Assembly: GCA_963575745.1 (NCBI GenBank) | Contig: CAUYUJ010003559.1 | Span: forward strand, 286,423-350,422 | Origin: Prorocentrum cordatum | Taxonomy: Eukaryota > Sar > Dinophyceae > Prorocentrales > Prorocentraceae | Length of the DNA: 64,000 nt | Reading direction: 5' to 3' | Position numbers and translations under genes: made by a program | Notes under the pieces: generated by a model | Database searches by the model: none | The model's input: the letters and a program-made list of their open reading frames with translations, nothing else | Told to the model about the DNA's origin: nothing | Shown: positions 11,161-20,685 of the stretch, piece after piece | Numbering within the stretch: the stretch's first letter is position 1 | How the letters are laid out: the number at the start of each line of letters is the position of its first letter

Positions 11161-12310
11161 CTTGTGGCCTCGCGGAGTCGCTTGGCCGCCCCCTCGCCCT
11201 TGTTCTGCCCCATGAGATCGGCGACCTCGCCCAGGGCGTGCTTGTCGCCGCTGCCCCAGCCCACGAAGGCCATTGCCTCGTCCTCCTCCTCTGAGTCTGG
11301 GCCAACTGGTTTGGCCATACCGTCGTGCAGACTCTCTGGCGTTGGCGCCGAGAGAGGCGGCGGGGGCTGGGTGGGCGCTGGCAGCGGCGGGGCCGGCATC
11401 GGCGATGCGCTGTCCGCCGCTGCGCTCTCGCGCTGTCTCTTGAGCTGGTCGAATGCGTTGGCCAGGCCCTGCACCTCGGCCTGGGGGACTGGCGGGGCGA
11501 CTCCTCCAGGCGGAACCCTCGCCTGCAGGGCTGCGTAGACCACCTCGGAGATGTCGGTGTTCTCGGATGCCTGCTGCGCCGCCGCGTGGGCCGCCATGGC
11601 CCGCTGCGCCTCGAGCTGTTGCAGCTCGTCCTTCGTGTCCGCGAGCTCCTTGGAGCGCGTCTTGCACTGGGTGGCCAGGGCGTGATCTGCGACGCGATGT
11701 CTGTGTGCTCGTGCTGGAAACCCTCCACTTTCTGTTTGGCGATCTGCACCTGGTCGCACAGCGACTGGGTCTGCTGGTCGAGGCTCTTGCCGCGCGGCGC
11801 TTCCATCTTCGCATGCTCGAGCACCTCCAGAGCGTCGGGGTGCCCCTTGCCATGAACGCCGACCCACTTCTTCCAGAAGTTGACTTGGGCCTGCGCCAGT
11901 GCGACTGGGTCAGGTTGGGCGGGGGCTCCAGGATCTTTGTCCGGCCCTCGTTGTTGCAATGGCTGCTCCTCCGTGCCGTCGTCCACAAAGCGGGCTCGAG
12001 GTTCCCATGCGGCGCCGCGTCTTCCGCGGCCACTTAAGCGGGGCGGGTGGGAGGGCTGCCTGCTGCTCGCTCTGCTCCGCTGGCCGACGGCCTGGAGGTG
12101 CGTGCCGCGCTGCGAGCAAGCCTCGGCAAGCGCCCGTTCCCACCCGCGGCACTTGGCGCGGGGGCGCGCCAGGTGCTTGCCTGAGGGCCCGAGGCAGGGC
12201 CCGAGGCAGGGGCTGCCCTGCCACCCTCGGAAGCCCGCTGCGGGCCAGTTCGCCTCGAGCCAGCCCCTCGGCTGCAGGCGAGTGCGAAGCCGCAGGGCCA
12301 CGGTTTCGTA
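11124..12310 (-). pseudogene. LINE-A ORF1-like coiled-coil protein (frameshifted)
   Basis: Two frames carry consecutive protein-like segments. In the first (about 12000-11700) the text includes ALAQAQVNFWKKW and a helix rich in Gln/Glu/Lys. At about 11690 coding shifts to the frame of 11867-11124, with SKELADTKDELQQLEAQRAM and an Ala/Pro/Ser-rich linker, ending at TGA 11124-11126. Coiled coil plus charged linker fits a LINE ORF1 RNA-binding or chaperone protein. No zinc finger is evident and no ATG is convincing. Confidence 0.5.
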
Positions 12311-12331
12311 CTTGAGCCAAAACGGCGACGG
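12311..12331 (-). other. Genomic spliced-leader (DinoSL) relic at LINE-A 5' end
   Basis: On the minus strand this 21-mer matches the published DinoSL consensus at 19 positions, including the contiguous run TTTTGGCTCAAG. The differences are A-to-C at position 5 and A-to-G at position 9. It sits exactly between the (TCC)n tract and LINE sequence. The simplest reading is that the LINE mRNA was trans-spliced, then reverse transcribed in full and inserted with its leader. Confidence 0.8.
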
Positions 12332-12518
12332 GGGAGTAGGAGGAGGAGGAGGATGAGGAAGAGGAGGAGGAGGAGGAGGACGAGGACGAGGAGGAGGAGG
12401 AGGAGGAGGAGGGGGGGGGGGAAGGGGGAGGAGAGGGCAGGAGGAGGAGAGAGGAGGAGGCGGAGGAGGAGGAGGAGGTGAGAGCAGGAGGAGGAGGAGG
12501 AGGGGGAGGAGGAGGCTA
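12332..12518 (+). repeat. (GGA)n microsatellite between LINE-A and LINE-B
   Basis: Near-continuous GGA/GAGGA units with a G run near 12410-12421. On the sense strand of the flanking LINEs this is (TCC)n. Its left end reads GGGAGTAGGAGGAGG; an AGTAGGAGGAG edge also occurs at 57285 and 55685. Confidence 0.9.
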
Positions 12519-12529
12519 GACCTGACCAA

Positions 12530-14385
12530 GCAAGGTCTTGCAGGACGAAATCGACCCATGGGGCAGCCCAGGCAGCTGGCCCACGCAAACGCGCGCAGCG
12601 AGCAGCGCGCGGGCACTCGGATCAGAAGCCCGGGTGGTCCTCAGCGCCCTGGGCCGCGCAAGCCCCCTGCCTCGACGAAGGCCTCGGCTGCCCTCTAAAA
12701 CTCTCGACCCCGACCGCCGGGCTCGGGCCAACTGGGGTCCGAAGGACTGCGAGCTCCAGGACAGTCGGCCTTTTCGGGCCGTCGGGCGACCTAAGGCTAC
12801 CTAGAAGCTCTTTCCCGCTCTTGGGGTGATTTTCCTGCTTGATGCAGCTGCGATTATTCCTGGCACTGGGGATCGGGCCCCTTCTACGTAATCAACAGCA
12901 CGTGGAGCAGAACAGCCAGAGACCATTCGATTGCGATGCATAGAAGGCATTTTGATCCGCGAAGATCGGCGCCGCGAGCGGTGCGTGCTCGCGAACGCTC
13001 CACGGACGCAGGGCGCCGTCTGCGGCCGCCCGCTGGCCCTCGTCCGAGCCGACGGGGCTGGCTTCAAGCTTCACGCCGTCGTCCTCGTCCGACTTGTCGG
13101 GGTCTCCGGGTCGCTCGTTTAAGTTAACCAGCTCGAGCGCGCCGACGCCCGTGGAGTCCATCAGAACACAACGGGAGAGATGGACCTCTTGCAGCGCAGC
13201 GTACTGCGCGGCCTGTCGGGCGATCACCTGGCAGCCCTCGACGCGCTGGATGTCGGCCAGGGGCGCCCTGGCGGCCGTGGCACCCTCCTTGGCCCGCAGG
13301 TCCGCTCTGGCGTTGCCGTCCAGCTCGAACTAAGTGGTTCGGCCGTTCCTCGCCGCAGACTGGCCCACGTGGGCCTTGACCTTGACAACCGTGGCGCCCT
13401 GAAGCCTCTCCCCCCCTCCCAACCAGAGAGGTGGGCACGCTGGGCGCTGGCGACGCCGCCGCCTCTGGGCGGCCTGCGCAGCGCGCGGCGGCGAGGCAGT
13501 CAATGTAGAGGCGAAAAGCGCCGCCCGCCTCCGCGTCCGTCAGCACCTTCACTGCGTAGGCCTCGCCGTCCCTGGCCAGCTGCTCTGGGCCCTCGCTGAG
13601 CGGGACAGCGCCCCGAGCCTCGGCGATCAGCTTGCGGTTCACGTCGTGCACCGCGACGGACCAGCCAGCAGCCCGCAGGTTGGGGTAGGCCTGGTCGACG
13701 ACCGAGCCATCGACAAAGATGGGCTCCCCGTCGAAGTAGGGCCAAGCTCGAGCCAGCTGGTGGAGCACTGCAAGAAGTCGCCCATGGGCCGCGTCGGCCG
13801 CTGGCACAGCTCCGACACGTGGGCGAAGAGCCCCCTGGCGAACAGCTCGGTGAACGGGTAGCCGAGGCCCTCCGCCTCCACAGCCGCCGGCCGCAGCGGG
13901 GGCTCGAAGAACTCGCGTCGCCATCCGTCGTGGGCCTCGCATGTGAAGGGCCTGTGGTAGAAGATTCCGCCCTTGAAACCGCACATCTGGTAGTTGGTCG
14001 GGACCGAGGGGTCGATGAACCCGACCCTGGCCTGGCACCAGTAGGTGTTCTGGACCAGGCTGCGCAGCGCCCGCTGGTGGTGCAGGTCCCGCACCGCCGA
14101 GCGGTGGCCCGTGAAGTCCAGGATCGGCTGCCAGAACGGCGGGACGTCCCAGCCCCACATGCTGGGACCCGGCCTTGCCACCTCATCGAGCCCGATCGCC
14201 ACGCGGCAGTCCCAAGACCATGTGGCCGAAGAGTGCAAGGGAATGCCTCCGCACCTCGCATGCGCTGCCCATGGCGTCGTGGAGCCTGTACGGGTCGCCC
14301 TGGACGAACCCCCACTTGACCCTCTCAAGCGTGAGAGCCAGCGCGCTGATGGGCTCCTTCACCATGAGCCATGGGCGCTGCTTCT
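12530..14385 (-). mobile_element. LINE-B: 5'-truncated LINE 3' fragment
   Basis: Only the knuckle, RNase H and 3' region remain. The copy begins (sense) directly after the GGA tract at 14386 without ORF1, endonuclease or RT core, the usual result of incomplete target-primed reverse transcription. About 360 bp of non-coding 3' sequence separates the last coding block from the next GGA tract. Confidence 0.7.
12892..14328 (-). pseudogene. LINE-B zinc-knuckle and RNase H remnant
   Basis: The text runs through three frames. The first (14328 to about 13770) has MCGFKGGIFYHRPFTCE, a knuckle whose first Cys is Tyr, and GYPFTELFARGLFAHVSEL, a segment shared with LINE-D. The second (about 13770 to 13480) has RNase H motifs FVDGSVVD, DGEAYAVKVL and RLYIDCLAAA. 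The third has GNARADLRAKEGA (last RNase H motif) after an in-frame stop near 13330, then continues to TGA at 12892. The frame changes and the internal stop show it is a pseudogene. Confidence 0.65.
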
Positions 14386-14534
14386 GCCAGGAGGAGGAGG
14401 ATGAGGAGGAGGAATGGGCGGAGGAGGAGGAGGAGGAGGAGGAGGAGAGGACAAGGAAGCGGAGGAGGAGGACGAAGAGGAGGAGGAGGAGGAGGAGGAG
14501 GGGGAGGAGGAGGAGGAGGCGGAGGAGGAGGAGA
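14386..14534 (+). repeat. (GGA)n microsatellite between LINE-B and LINE-C
   Basis: GGA/GAGGAG repeats interrupted by AAGCGG and ACGAAG, with a GAAG plus T8 stretch at the right end. On the LINE sense strand this follows the LINE-C 3' end as A8, then CTTC, then (TCC)n. Confidence 0.9.
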
Positions 14535-14623
14535 AGTTTTTTTTGGCTCCACGCCCTCCTCTAAGACCATAAAGGATCTGACGCCTGCAGCAACGAGGCG
14601 GTGCAACAGGCCTGCATAACAAA

Positions 14624-17263
14624 TTAGGCATAGGTGTTGAAGCACTGCATAAGATTGCCTACATCAACAGTCACACCCGCTTTCTGCTGCCTGTAATGCG
14701 GGTGTTTGCCTTTGCACAGGGCTTGCCAGCCGTATTTCGCAGCGCGCGAAGGAGGCGGCTGGCACTTGGCGGCTAAACCACGGACAGAAGCTCCATTGGA
14801 ATGCGCCTTGCACCTAGTGCAGATAAACAAAACCGAGCCATCCGAGCAGTCGAACGCAATAGTACGATGCTCGAGGGCGTCCTGACTGGACGCGTGAAGC
14901 CGAGACACCTGGGAGCAGACACCAGGCGAGGGCCTACTCTGAGATCGCTTGCCTCTGAGGCAAACAGCACAGCGCCACACTCCAGACCACATTTCCCAGC
15001 GGTGCCCTGCGGAAGCTCCAGCAGTGGCAGGCGGGGCTAAAACTCGTCCTGCCTCGGAGAGGTCCAAGGAAGGCCACGCATGCAACACGTGGGCCGCCAG
15101 CCTGATCGTCTGGCGAGCCTGCGAGACAAGCTTGTCCGCCGCCGCTAGCTTGTCTGGACAAGAAGAATGAAGACGCGCTGCGTGCTTGGCAGCTGCGTCC
15201 GCGTGATGATTGCCGAGGCGCCTCCAGCGCTCAGCTGCGTCGATCCCCACCTCGTCCAGCTCCTTATGAGCCGCGACCTTGGTGCACGTTGCTGGCGATA
15301 CACCTTGAGCGTAGAGCTGGAGGAAGGCCCCAGAGTAGGCCCTCTTCCCACTCAGCTGCTCGGCCTTAGGCCGACAGGCAAGATTGACCACATTGCTGCA
15401 GTCGGAGAACACAACGATGCTGGCCGACGCGAGCACATTGGCCCAAGTCCAGCAGCTGAACTCAGCCGACTGAGGCGTCTGGGGATAAGGGGCCCACACA
15501 GGGGCCCGAAATTCAGCGACGGCCGACCCTTGGTCGTCGACCATCACCGCACTACAGCCAGCTCTGGAGAGCTCCCGAACAGTGTGGCGGCTGCTAGAGC
15601 CGTCAATGAACACATTACCCCAAAGTTCAGTGCCAGGCTTAGCCCCAGAGGGCGACGAAATATCATGGTGGTGCCGCGCAAGAAACGGGCCATTGTCCGT
15701 CTCAGAGAGGGGCCTGGGGCACCCGTCGGCGGGGTGGCGGAAAGCCCCAGAAATGAAAACGAACACTGCTTCCTCGTCGTCCTTAGCAGCTAGGGCTTCG
15801 GCTACAGTGCTATCATCAACTAGTGAGGATCTAAGCTCAGCCACTGGCTCGTGGGGGCACTCCCACAACCTGTGGAAGATCGTGTCCGTGGCGCCGCAGA
15901 ACGGGCAATTGCCGTCCACGACGTAGCCTAAGTTCACAGCACGATCTCCAGTGAAAAAGGCCTCGGTGGCGAACGCTCTGATATGGGCCTTCTGAAGGGA
16001 CGTGTATTTCTTGGAGGCCAAGGCCTCGCGCAGCACATCATAGCATATCCTGGGGAGCACTCCCATCTTCTCAGCAGAGAGCCTCTCCAACATCCTAAAA
16101 TACCCATCCTTGAGCAAGATCCGAAATGAAGCAGGCGAGATAATGCCGAGGGGAATCGAAAAGCCACGGTCATCTCGCACCGTCATGAAGTTGTCCATGG
16201 ACCAGCCCAGCCTGACCAGGGACATCCGAAGGGCCGACACGGGGCCCGAGACCACCCTCCAGGAGCAAACAGGGTTGGAAAAAACCGCTTCCCACGCACG
16301 ACGCAACGAGGGAAAGTCCAACCCCCAAGAGTAAGCCCCAGTCTGAGCCAGCCAAATCTCCTTGGACCAACGGAGAATGGGGGCGGTGGCAGTGCGCCAG
16401 CACGGATCATAATCGAGCAAGGCCGCCGTCGTCAAAGATCTCAGCTGAGATCTGGGACGGGCCACAGAAAACACTTGACGACGAAGCCGAAGCAACTCGA
16501 GGTCACTAGTGCCAGTAATTTCGGAGCCATAAGACGCCCCCGCAAGAGGCCCCGAAGAGAACACCCTAAGAACCTGCGGCCTAGAGACGGCTTTGATCTG
16601 ACGCTTTAATCTCTTGGCCGCCCTCGCAGCCTTGGCGATGCGCATTTTAGACTTCACCGAGCGCCCTGCCACCCTAAGCGCGCGGCCAGCCGTGTAGTCA
16701 ACGCCTAAGTTGACAGCACTAGACGTAACATGGCCTCCTAGATGCGAAATTTCGACAGAAACCTCCTCCCCCAGGGCCTTCGAAGAAGCAACCACAGCAG
16801 CCTTGTCCAGGGCCAGGGAACAACCGAAACAAGCCTCAACGATACCATGGAGCGTCTTAGCCCCTGCGACGATCGATTCGACCACGGTCTGGTGTTGGCC
16901 CGTACACGAGAGCCCCTGGTCGTCGATATACACGTCGAGGTCGAGCCTGGGGATGGCAGGAAGAGAGTCGTACCCGTCCTGGCAAAAAAACCGAATGAAC
17001 GTGGTGGCCATCGAGCAGCCTGCGATGACCCCATTCTGGCAGAAGTAGGGGCCTTCCAGCCACCCTCCAAGGCAGAGAAAGCGCCCACACCTGTAAGCAT
17101 AAATGCAAAGACGGGCAATCGCAAGAGGGAATCCATGTTTCTTGCAGCGGACCTCCAGCTCTTTCAGACTAATGTTCTCATAGAACTTGCGAAGATCGAA
17201 CAGAACCGACATGAGGACTCCCCGATGGCAAGACCCGTCTCGGCGGTGACCGCTTGACGCCAA
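14624..17263 (-). CDS. LINE-C ORF2, part 3: RT core, zinc knuckle, RNase H
   Basis: An 879-codon frame; the true start is upstream in part 2. Residue numbers count from the first codon. RT motif A is FDLRKFYENI (Asp 23), B is GVIAGCSMATTF (79-90) and C is DVYIDDQGLS with both Asp present (114, 115). A knuckle CPFCGATDTIFHRLWEC (453-469, CX2CX7HX4C) precedes RNase H: VFIDGSSS (Asp 554), AEFSCW (Glu 601), FSDCSN (Asp 621), GNHHADAAAKHAA (Asp 689). The C-terminus has further Cys pairs (WRCAVC and FICTRC). All polymerase and RNase H catalytic residues look intact. It reverse transcribes the element RNA at the nicked target. Confidence 0.85.
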   Translation of the reverse strand: MASSGHRRDGSCHRGVLMSVLFDLRKFYENISLKELEVRCKKHGFPLAIARLCIYAYRCGRFLCLGGWLEGPYFCQNGVIAGCSMATTFIRFFCQDGYDSLPAIPRLDLDVYIDDQGLSCTGQHQTVVESIVAGAKTLHGIVEACFGCSLALDKAAVVASSKALGEEVSVEISHLGGHVTSSAVNLGVDYTAGRALRVAGRSVKSKMRIAKAARAAKRLKRQIKAVSRPQVLRVFSSGPLAGASYGSEITGTSDLELLRLRRQVFSVARPRSQLRSLTTAALLDYDPCWRTATAPILRWSKEIWLAQTGAYSWGLDFPSLRRAWEAVFSNPVCSWRVVSGPVSALRMSLVRLGWSMDNFMTVRDDRGFSIPLGIISPASFRILLKDGYFRMLERLSAEKMGVLPRICYDVLREALASKKYTSLQKAHIRAFATEAFFTGDRAVNLGYVVDGNCPFCGATDTIFHRLWECPHEPVAELRSSLVDDSTVAEALAAKDDEEAVFVFISGAFRHPADGCPRPLSETDNGPFLARHHHDISSPSGAKPGTELWGNVFIDGSSSRHTVRELSRAGCSAVMVDDQGSAVAEFRAPVWAPYPQTPQSAEFSCWTWANVLASASIVVFSDCSNVVNLACRPKAEQLSGKRAYSGAFLQLYAQGVSPATCTKVAAHKELDEVGIDAAERWRRLGNHHADAAAKHAARLHSSCPDKLAAADKLVSQARQTIRLAAHVLHAWPSLDLSEAGRVLAPPATAGASAGHRWEMWSGVWRCAVCLRGKRSQSRPSPGVCSQVSRLHASSQDALEHRTIAFDCSDGSVLFICTRCKAHSNGASVRGLAAKCQPPPSRAAKYGWQALCKGKHPHYRQQKAGVTVDVGNLMQCFNTYA

Positions 17264-18830
17264 ACCACATTGGCGGCTCCTCGAAATCTACCAGCAGCCC
17301 AATACCGTTTGGGGTGTTCTTGCTCCCAGTTCAAGGCAAAGGGCCGCCGACAGCGGCCCCAAACCCTGAACCAGGAGCAGAACACCCCAATCGGTCTGTA
17401 GCCACCAGTGGGCTTCGGCAGAAGCGCCAACGTGACAACAGAGATCTGCGGAGGAAGGCAGCCTAGCGCTTCCATGGTCGAAAAAATGGCGCTGAGGCAA
17501 TCGAGCGCAGCATCTGGCAACAACGAAAAATGCTTGCAGTGAAATCCGTCCACAGCCACAGCCGAAGAATCTTTGTAGGACTTAGAGATATCACGGATTT
17601 CGCTGGCCGTGGGTCGAGGAAGAGGCTCGAAAACCTGACCATCAAACTCGGCCCCCCGACCCTCACCCCATATGCTGCTGAACCTCTCTCCCTCCGCCTT
17701 GGGCAGGGAGAGAGGATCGCTGACAACGCAACCTGAAGCAGCGAGAGTCGAAGAAGGGACCCATGGAACAGGATCTTTAATGCACTGATGAACCCTTTTT
17801 GCCCCCTTATTGATGCCAACGTGCAGCCATGCTGCCCAGTCAGCTCGGCTCTTGGCGGCGTACTTGGCGCTGGCGGCCTTGACGGCCTCGTGAACCTGAG
17901 CGTGCAAATCAGCGAGAGACTCAACACCCCCACCAGAGCCAAAGGCGGAGACCTCCTGAGCCGCACGCTTGAACAGCGGCTCGTAGTCATCCACGGCGGC
18001 CGAGATGCTGGGCGGGGGCTCCACCAACACGCAACTGAGCCTGGCAGCAGTGGCAGCAGCGCCTCCGCGCCGAGCGTGCATGAAGGCGCGAAGCTGTTGC
18101 CCGAGCCAACGGATCGCGCGATGACCAGGATAACGCACCTTCCCGTCCTGGCCCAGGATAGATTCCCACACAAGTTGAGGACCCAAGCCCCTGGAACCTA
18201 ACTTGGGAGGGGCAACGCCCACCAAAAGAATGAGGTCACGCTCCGCGTGGTCAGCCCACTTCCTGTAGAGCGGACCCAAAAGACGTTTGGCCCCCTGACC
18301 GTCACCATTCTGGAGACAACGTTCAGCCTCTGACGCCAGCGCAAGTTCCCCAGCCCAACAACTTTCCCTGGGGGCAGGGCCGAAAACCACTTGGCAAGGC
18401 AAGGGGGGAGGCTTCCTGAAAGAGAGAGCGTGAAGCACCGCCAGCTTGGGATGGAAAACCAACTGGACGGGTCTATGGGGGGAGAGCTCCGTATCCAATC
18501 TCGCATCGACCGACTTGAGACCCTTAGCAAGACCGCCCGAACAAACGAAGAAGTCGAAAGTCGTGGGAGGGCCCGCAGGATAGTGCGTCGCAACAAGGGG
18601 GAAGATGAGGGAAGCCCTCAACTCAGACACAAAACTTGAAGACTCGAGCTCAGCAGGCTCCAAGTTAAAACCGGCACCGACCACCCACGGCTGGCCAACG
18701 GTCGACAGTTGCTCGCCAAGCCTCGCAAACAACGAAATATTACCATCGCTGAGGCCTTCTGAGTGGTGAAGGTAGGCGGAGGCAACCAGGATGGGGGGGT
18801 CCCAGGGAGGTGCGCGGAGCACGCGATGCA
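17164..18830 (-). CDS. LINE-C ORF2, part 2: endonuclease C-terminus to RT fingers
   Basis: This frame continues the endonuclease after the break near 18795. It reads PPILVASAYLHHSEGL, VVGAGFNLEP (normally GADFN; the Asp is Gly, codon GGT at 18670-18672) and ELSPHRPVQLVF, the terminal His motif. A long linker and the RT amino-terminal landmarks follow: AVAVDGFHCKHFSLLP, LLPKPTGGYRPIGVF and the start of the palm. Near 17225 it is out of frame with part 3; a small indel would join ETGLAIGE to VLMSVLFDLRKF. The frame is open further upstream (to 19077), but that text is not protein-like. Confidence 0.75.
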
Positions 18831-19679
18831 TCGCCCAGGCGTCGTGATGGCACCCTCGACCTCCAGAAACCCCAGCCAAGAGCGCACGAACATGGCAACA
18901 CCCCCGCTCGTGCCCTGCGCTTGGGTGGGGATCGCAGGGGCCCAAACCGACTTCCATCCATGCCTTATGCACCAAGCACTGGCCTGCTCGATGTCCTCCT
19001 TGGAAATCAGACGGTGCTCCTGACCGAGCACAATGAAGGCAGGGCAATCTTCGAGCAGACCCTTCAACGTACCCCACGAGTTGGCATTAATGGTCTGAAT
19101 CGTGAGTGGCACCAAACTGTCAGAGTTAGAGACCGATGGCTGCTCGCTGCCGACGAGAGGAGCAGGCGCAGGCAATATGACATTACTGACAGAGTGCGCT
19201 GACGACTTGAAATCATCAGCGGGGTGCTGCACCCTCTGAGAACCCAAGGGTTCGAATTTGCCCTTGGAATGTCCTGACTTAAAATCTCCGAGAGCGACGA
19301 GCTCAACGTGGGGACGAGATCCCCCCTCCATGGGGGGGCAAACAGGAGTGGCCACGTGCGGGACAGCCCCGTCAGTGGCATGCTTGCGCGCTGGCTTACC
19401 AAGGGAGTGAGCAGGATACAAAACCCTCGGCACCGCGAAATCAAGCAAAGATACATGGGCACAGTCTGGCGTCAGATCAGCCTTGCGACGAAGCGAATCC
19501 CTCTTGCGGAGGAGGGCAGCTTGCGCTGCTGAGCGGAAACCAGCGTGCCGAAATGCTAAGCGAGCTTCAACCCCCCCCTGGAGGCAGCCTTCCGAGCGAA
19601 GGACCTGCGGACCCCGATCAACCGACGACTCGAGGAGGCGACGAGTATCAGGGCTGGCCTCCAGGGGGTAGCTAATCAT
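18790..19679 (-). CDS. LINE-C ORF2, part 1: start and EEP endonuclease N-terminus
   Basis: The ATG at 19679 is inside ATGATTAG, where the TAG is the ORF1 stop, so ORF2 begins 8 nt before ORF1 ends and lies in the +1 frame. After an Arg/Ala/His-rich leader of about 180 residues come LTIQTINANSWGTLKGLL (EEP strand 1 with the catalytic Asn), FIVLGQEHRLI (catalytic Glu present), SVWAPAIPTQAQGTSGGVAM and TTPGRCIACSAH. Coding sense is lost at a seven-base homopolymer (18793-18799). I chose this ATG because it is the first in frame and its overlap is well placed for termination-reinitiation. Confidence 0.75.
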
Positions 19680-20568
19680 TGGCTGTGTGAGTGGCCGCGG
19701 CAATGCGGTCAGCGCGCTCACGAGCAGTGCCTGTCGTAGCAGGCGTGGTCGGAGCTGCTGCCGCAGCGCCCGCTGTGCCTGGCGCGCCTGCGCCTGGAAC
19801 AGCTCCTTGCAGAAGAGGACCGCACTTGCCCGCGGACACGTCGACCGTGGCTGTCTGCGGAGTGCCTGGCGCAGGTGCCGTGCCTGGCTCCGCCTCGGCA
19901 GACGGCGGCTGGGCTGCACCTTCATCTCCTTCGGCAGGAACACCAGCATCAAGAGGTTCCTCGAAGGCCGCCTCCTGCTCCATACGAGGCCGCTTGGCCG
20001 CCAGCCGCTTGATGTGCAGCGCGTGGGCGGACTTGAGGCCGTCGACCTTCTGCTTGGCCTCGGCGAAGAGGGTGCTGGCCATCGCCGTGAGCCCTGCCCT
20101 GAGCTGCTGCATGCGTGACTCGATCTCGATGTTGTCCGATTCGTCAAGCTCCACACCGTCACACTTGAACAAGTCCGATACGCTGATGTCAAAGACCTTC
20201 GCGAGACGCTCCTTATCCATGGTGTCCTCCAATGCAAGCTTGACCGTCGACGTGGGCGAATGCTTAGCTGCCTCTTGAGACTCCACCAAGTCCTGCAAGA
20301 GTGTCGCGTGTTCACCTTCGGCATTGGTGAGCTCCGCACGCAGCTCCAGCACCACCGTCTTCTGATTGTTGAGCTGAGCTTCGTACTGTTCGTACTTCTC
20401 AACAGCCGACTCCAACCGCTTGTTGATACCATGCACTTTCCAGTGAGCCCGATTGAGACGAACCTGAATAGCTTCTTCTGCTGGCTTCGGCGCGGTGAGG
20501 GCCTTGGCAGCACGACGATGGGCAGCCGCACCTGCAGAATCTCCCATACGCTCGGCGAAGCCTGCCAT
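19672..20568 (-). CDS. LINE-C ORF1: coiled-coil gag-like protein
   Basis: The frame is open from 20949 through the GGA tract. The first ATG inside the element, at 20568 (MAGFAERMGDSAG), is chosen, giving about 298 residues. An alpha-helical region follows with coiled-coil text such as LNRAHWKVHGINKRLESAVE, then a helix with MQQLRAGLTAMASTLFAEAK, a basic HIKRLAAKRPR patch and an Ala/Pro/Thr-rich tail ending THTAND at TAG 19672. LINE ORF1 proteins bind element RNA; that role is inferred from position, basic patch and coiled coil. No zinc knuckle is seen, perhaps because the 5' end is truncated. Confidence 0.6.
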   Translation of the reverse strand: MAGFAERMGDSAGAAAHRRAAKALTAPKPAEEAIQVRLNRAHWKVHGINKRLESAVEKYEQYEAQLNNQKTVVLELRAELTNAEGEHATLLQDLVESQEAAKHSPTSTVKLALEDTMDKERLAKVFDISVSDLFKCDGVELDESDNIEIESRMQQLRAGLTAMASTLFAEAKQKVDGLKSAHALHIKRLAAKRPRMEQEAAFEEPLDAGVPAEGDEGAAQPPSAEAEPGTAPAPGTPQTATVDVSAGKCGPLLQGAVPGAGAPGTAGAAAAAPTTPATTGTARERADRIAAATHTAND

Positions 20569-20685
20569 GGTCTCGTACTCACCGGCTGCGAACTTTGCTG
20601 CAGCAGCGCCAGCAAGGGCGGGTTGCTGACCACCTCCCTGGGGGAAGCCGCCTCCAGCACCTTTCTGTCGCAGTCCTGCGTCGAG

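Larger units (their letters stand above)
6400..12331 (-). mobile_element. LINE-A: degenerate non-LTR retrotransposon with SL at its 5' end
   Basis: Reading the minus strand from 12331 down, the parts come in LINE order: spliced-leader-like 5' end, ORF1-like coiled-coil region, EEP endonuclease, reverse transcriptase, zinc-knuckle remnant, RNase H, and about 600 bp of 3' sequence. The parts lie in different frames with several stops, so the copy is dead. The 5' edge is sharp: a (TCC)n tract (sense), then the SL relic, then element sequence. The 3' boundary near 6400 is uncertain. Lineage is not assigned; the EEP plus RNase H layout resembles I/RTE-like LINEs. Confidence 0.8.
14535..20685 (-). 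mobile_element. LINE-C: near-complete EEP/RT/RNase H LINE
   Basis: The best preserved element of the window. On the minus strand an ORF1 (20568-19672) overlaps ORF2 by 8 nt, and ORF2 runs to a TAG/TAA-type stop at 14624 with only two frame breaks (near 18795 and 17225). About 90 bp of 3' UTR ends in A8 and a (TCC)n tract. The 5' edge is another (TCC)n tract (20765-20686) with no spliced leader, so the copy may be slightly 5'-truncated within ORF1. Confidence 0.85.

Noticed and set aside
11320-11720. Arg/Ser/Pro-rich middle of the 885-codon frame as part of the LINE-A protein
   Set aside because: The alternative frame (11867-11124) has coiled-coil text in the same place; the Arg/Ser/Pro text is its shadow.
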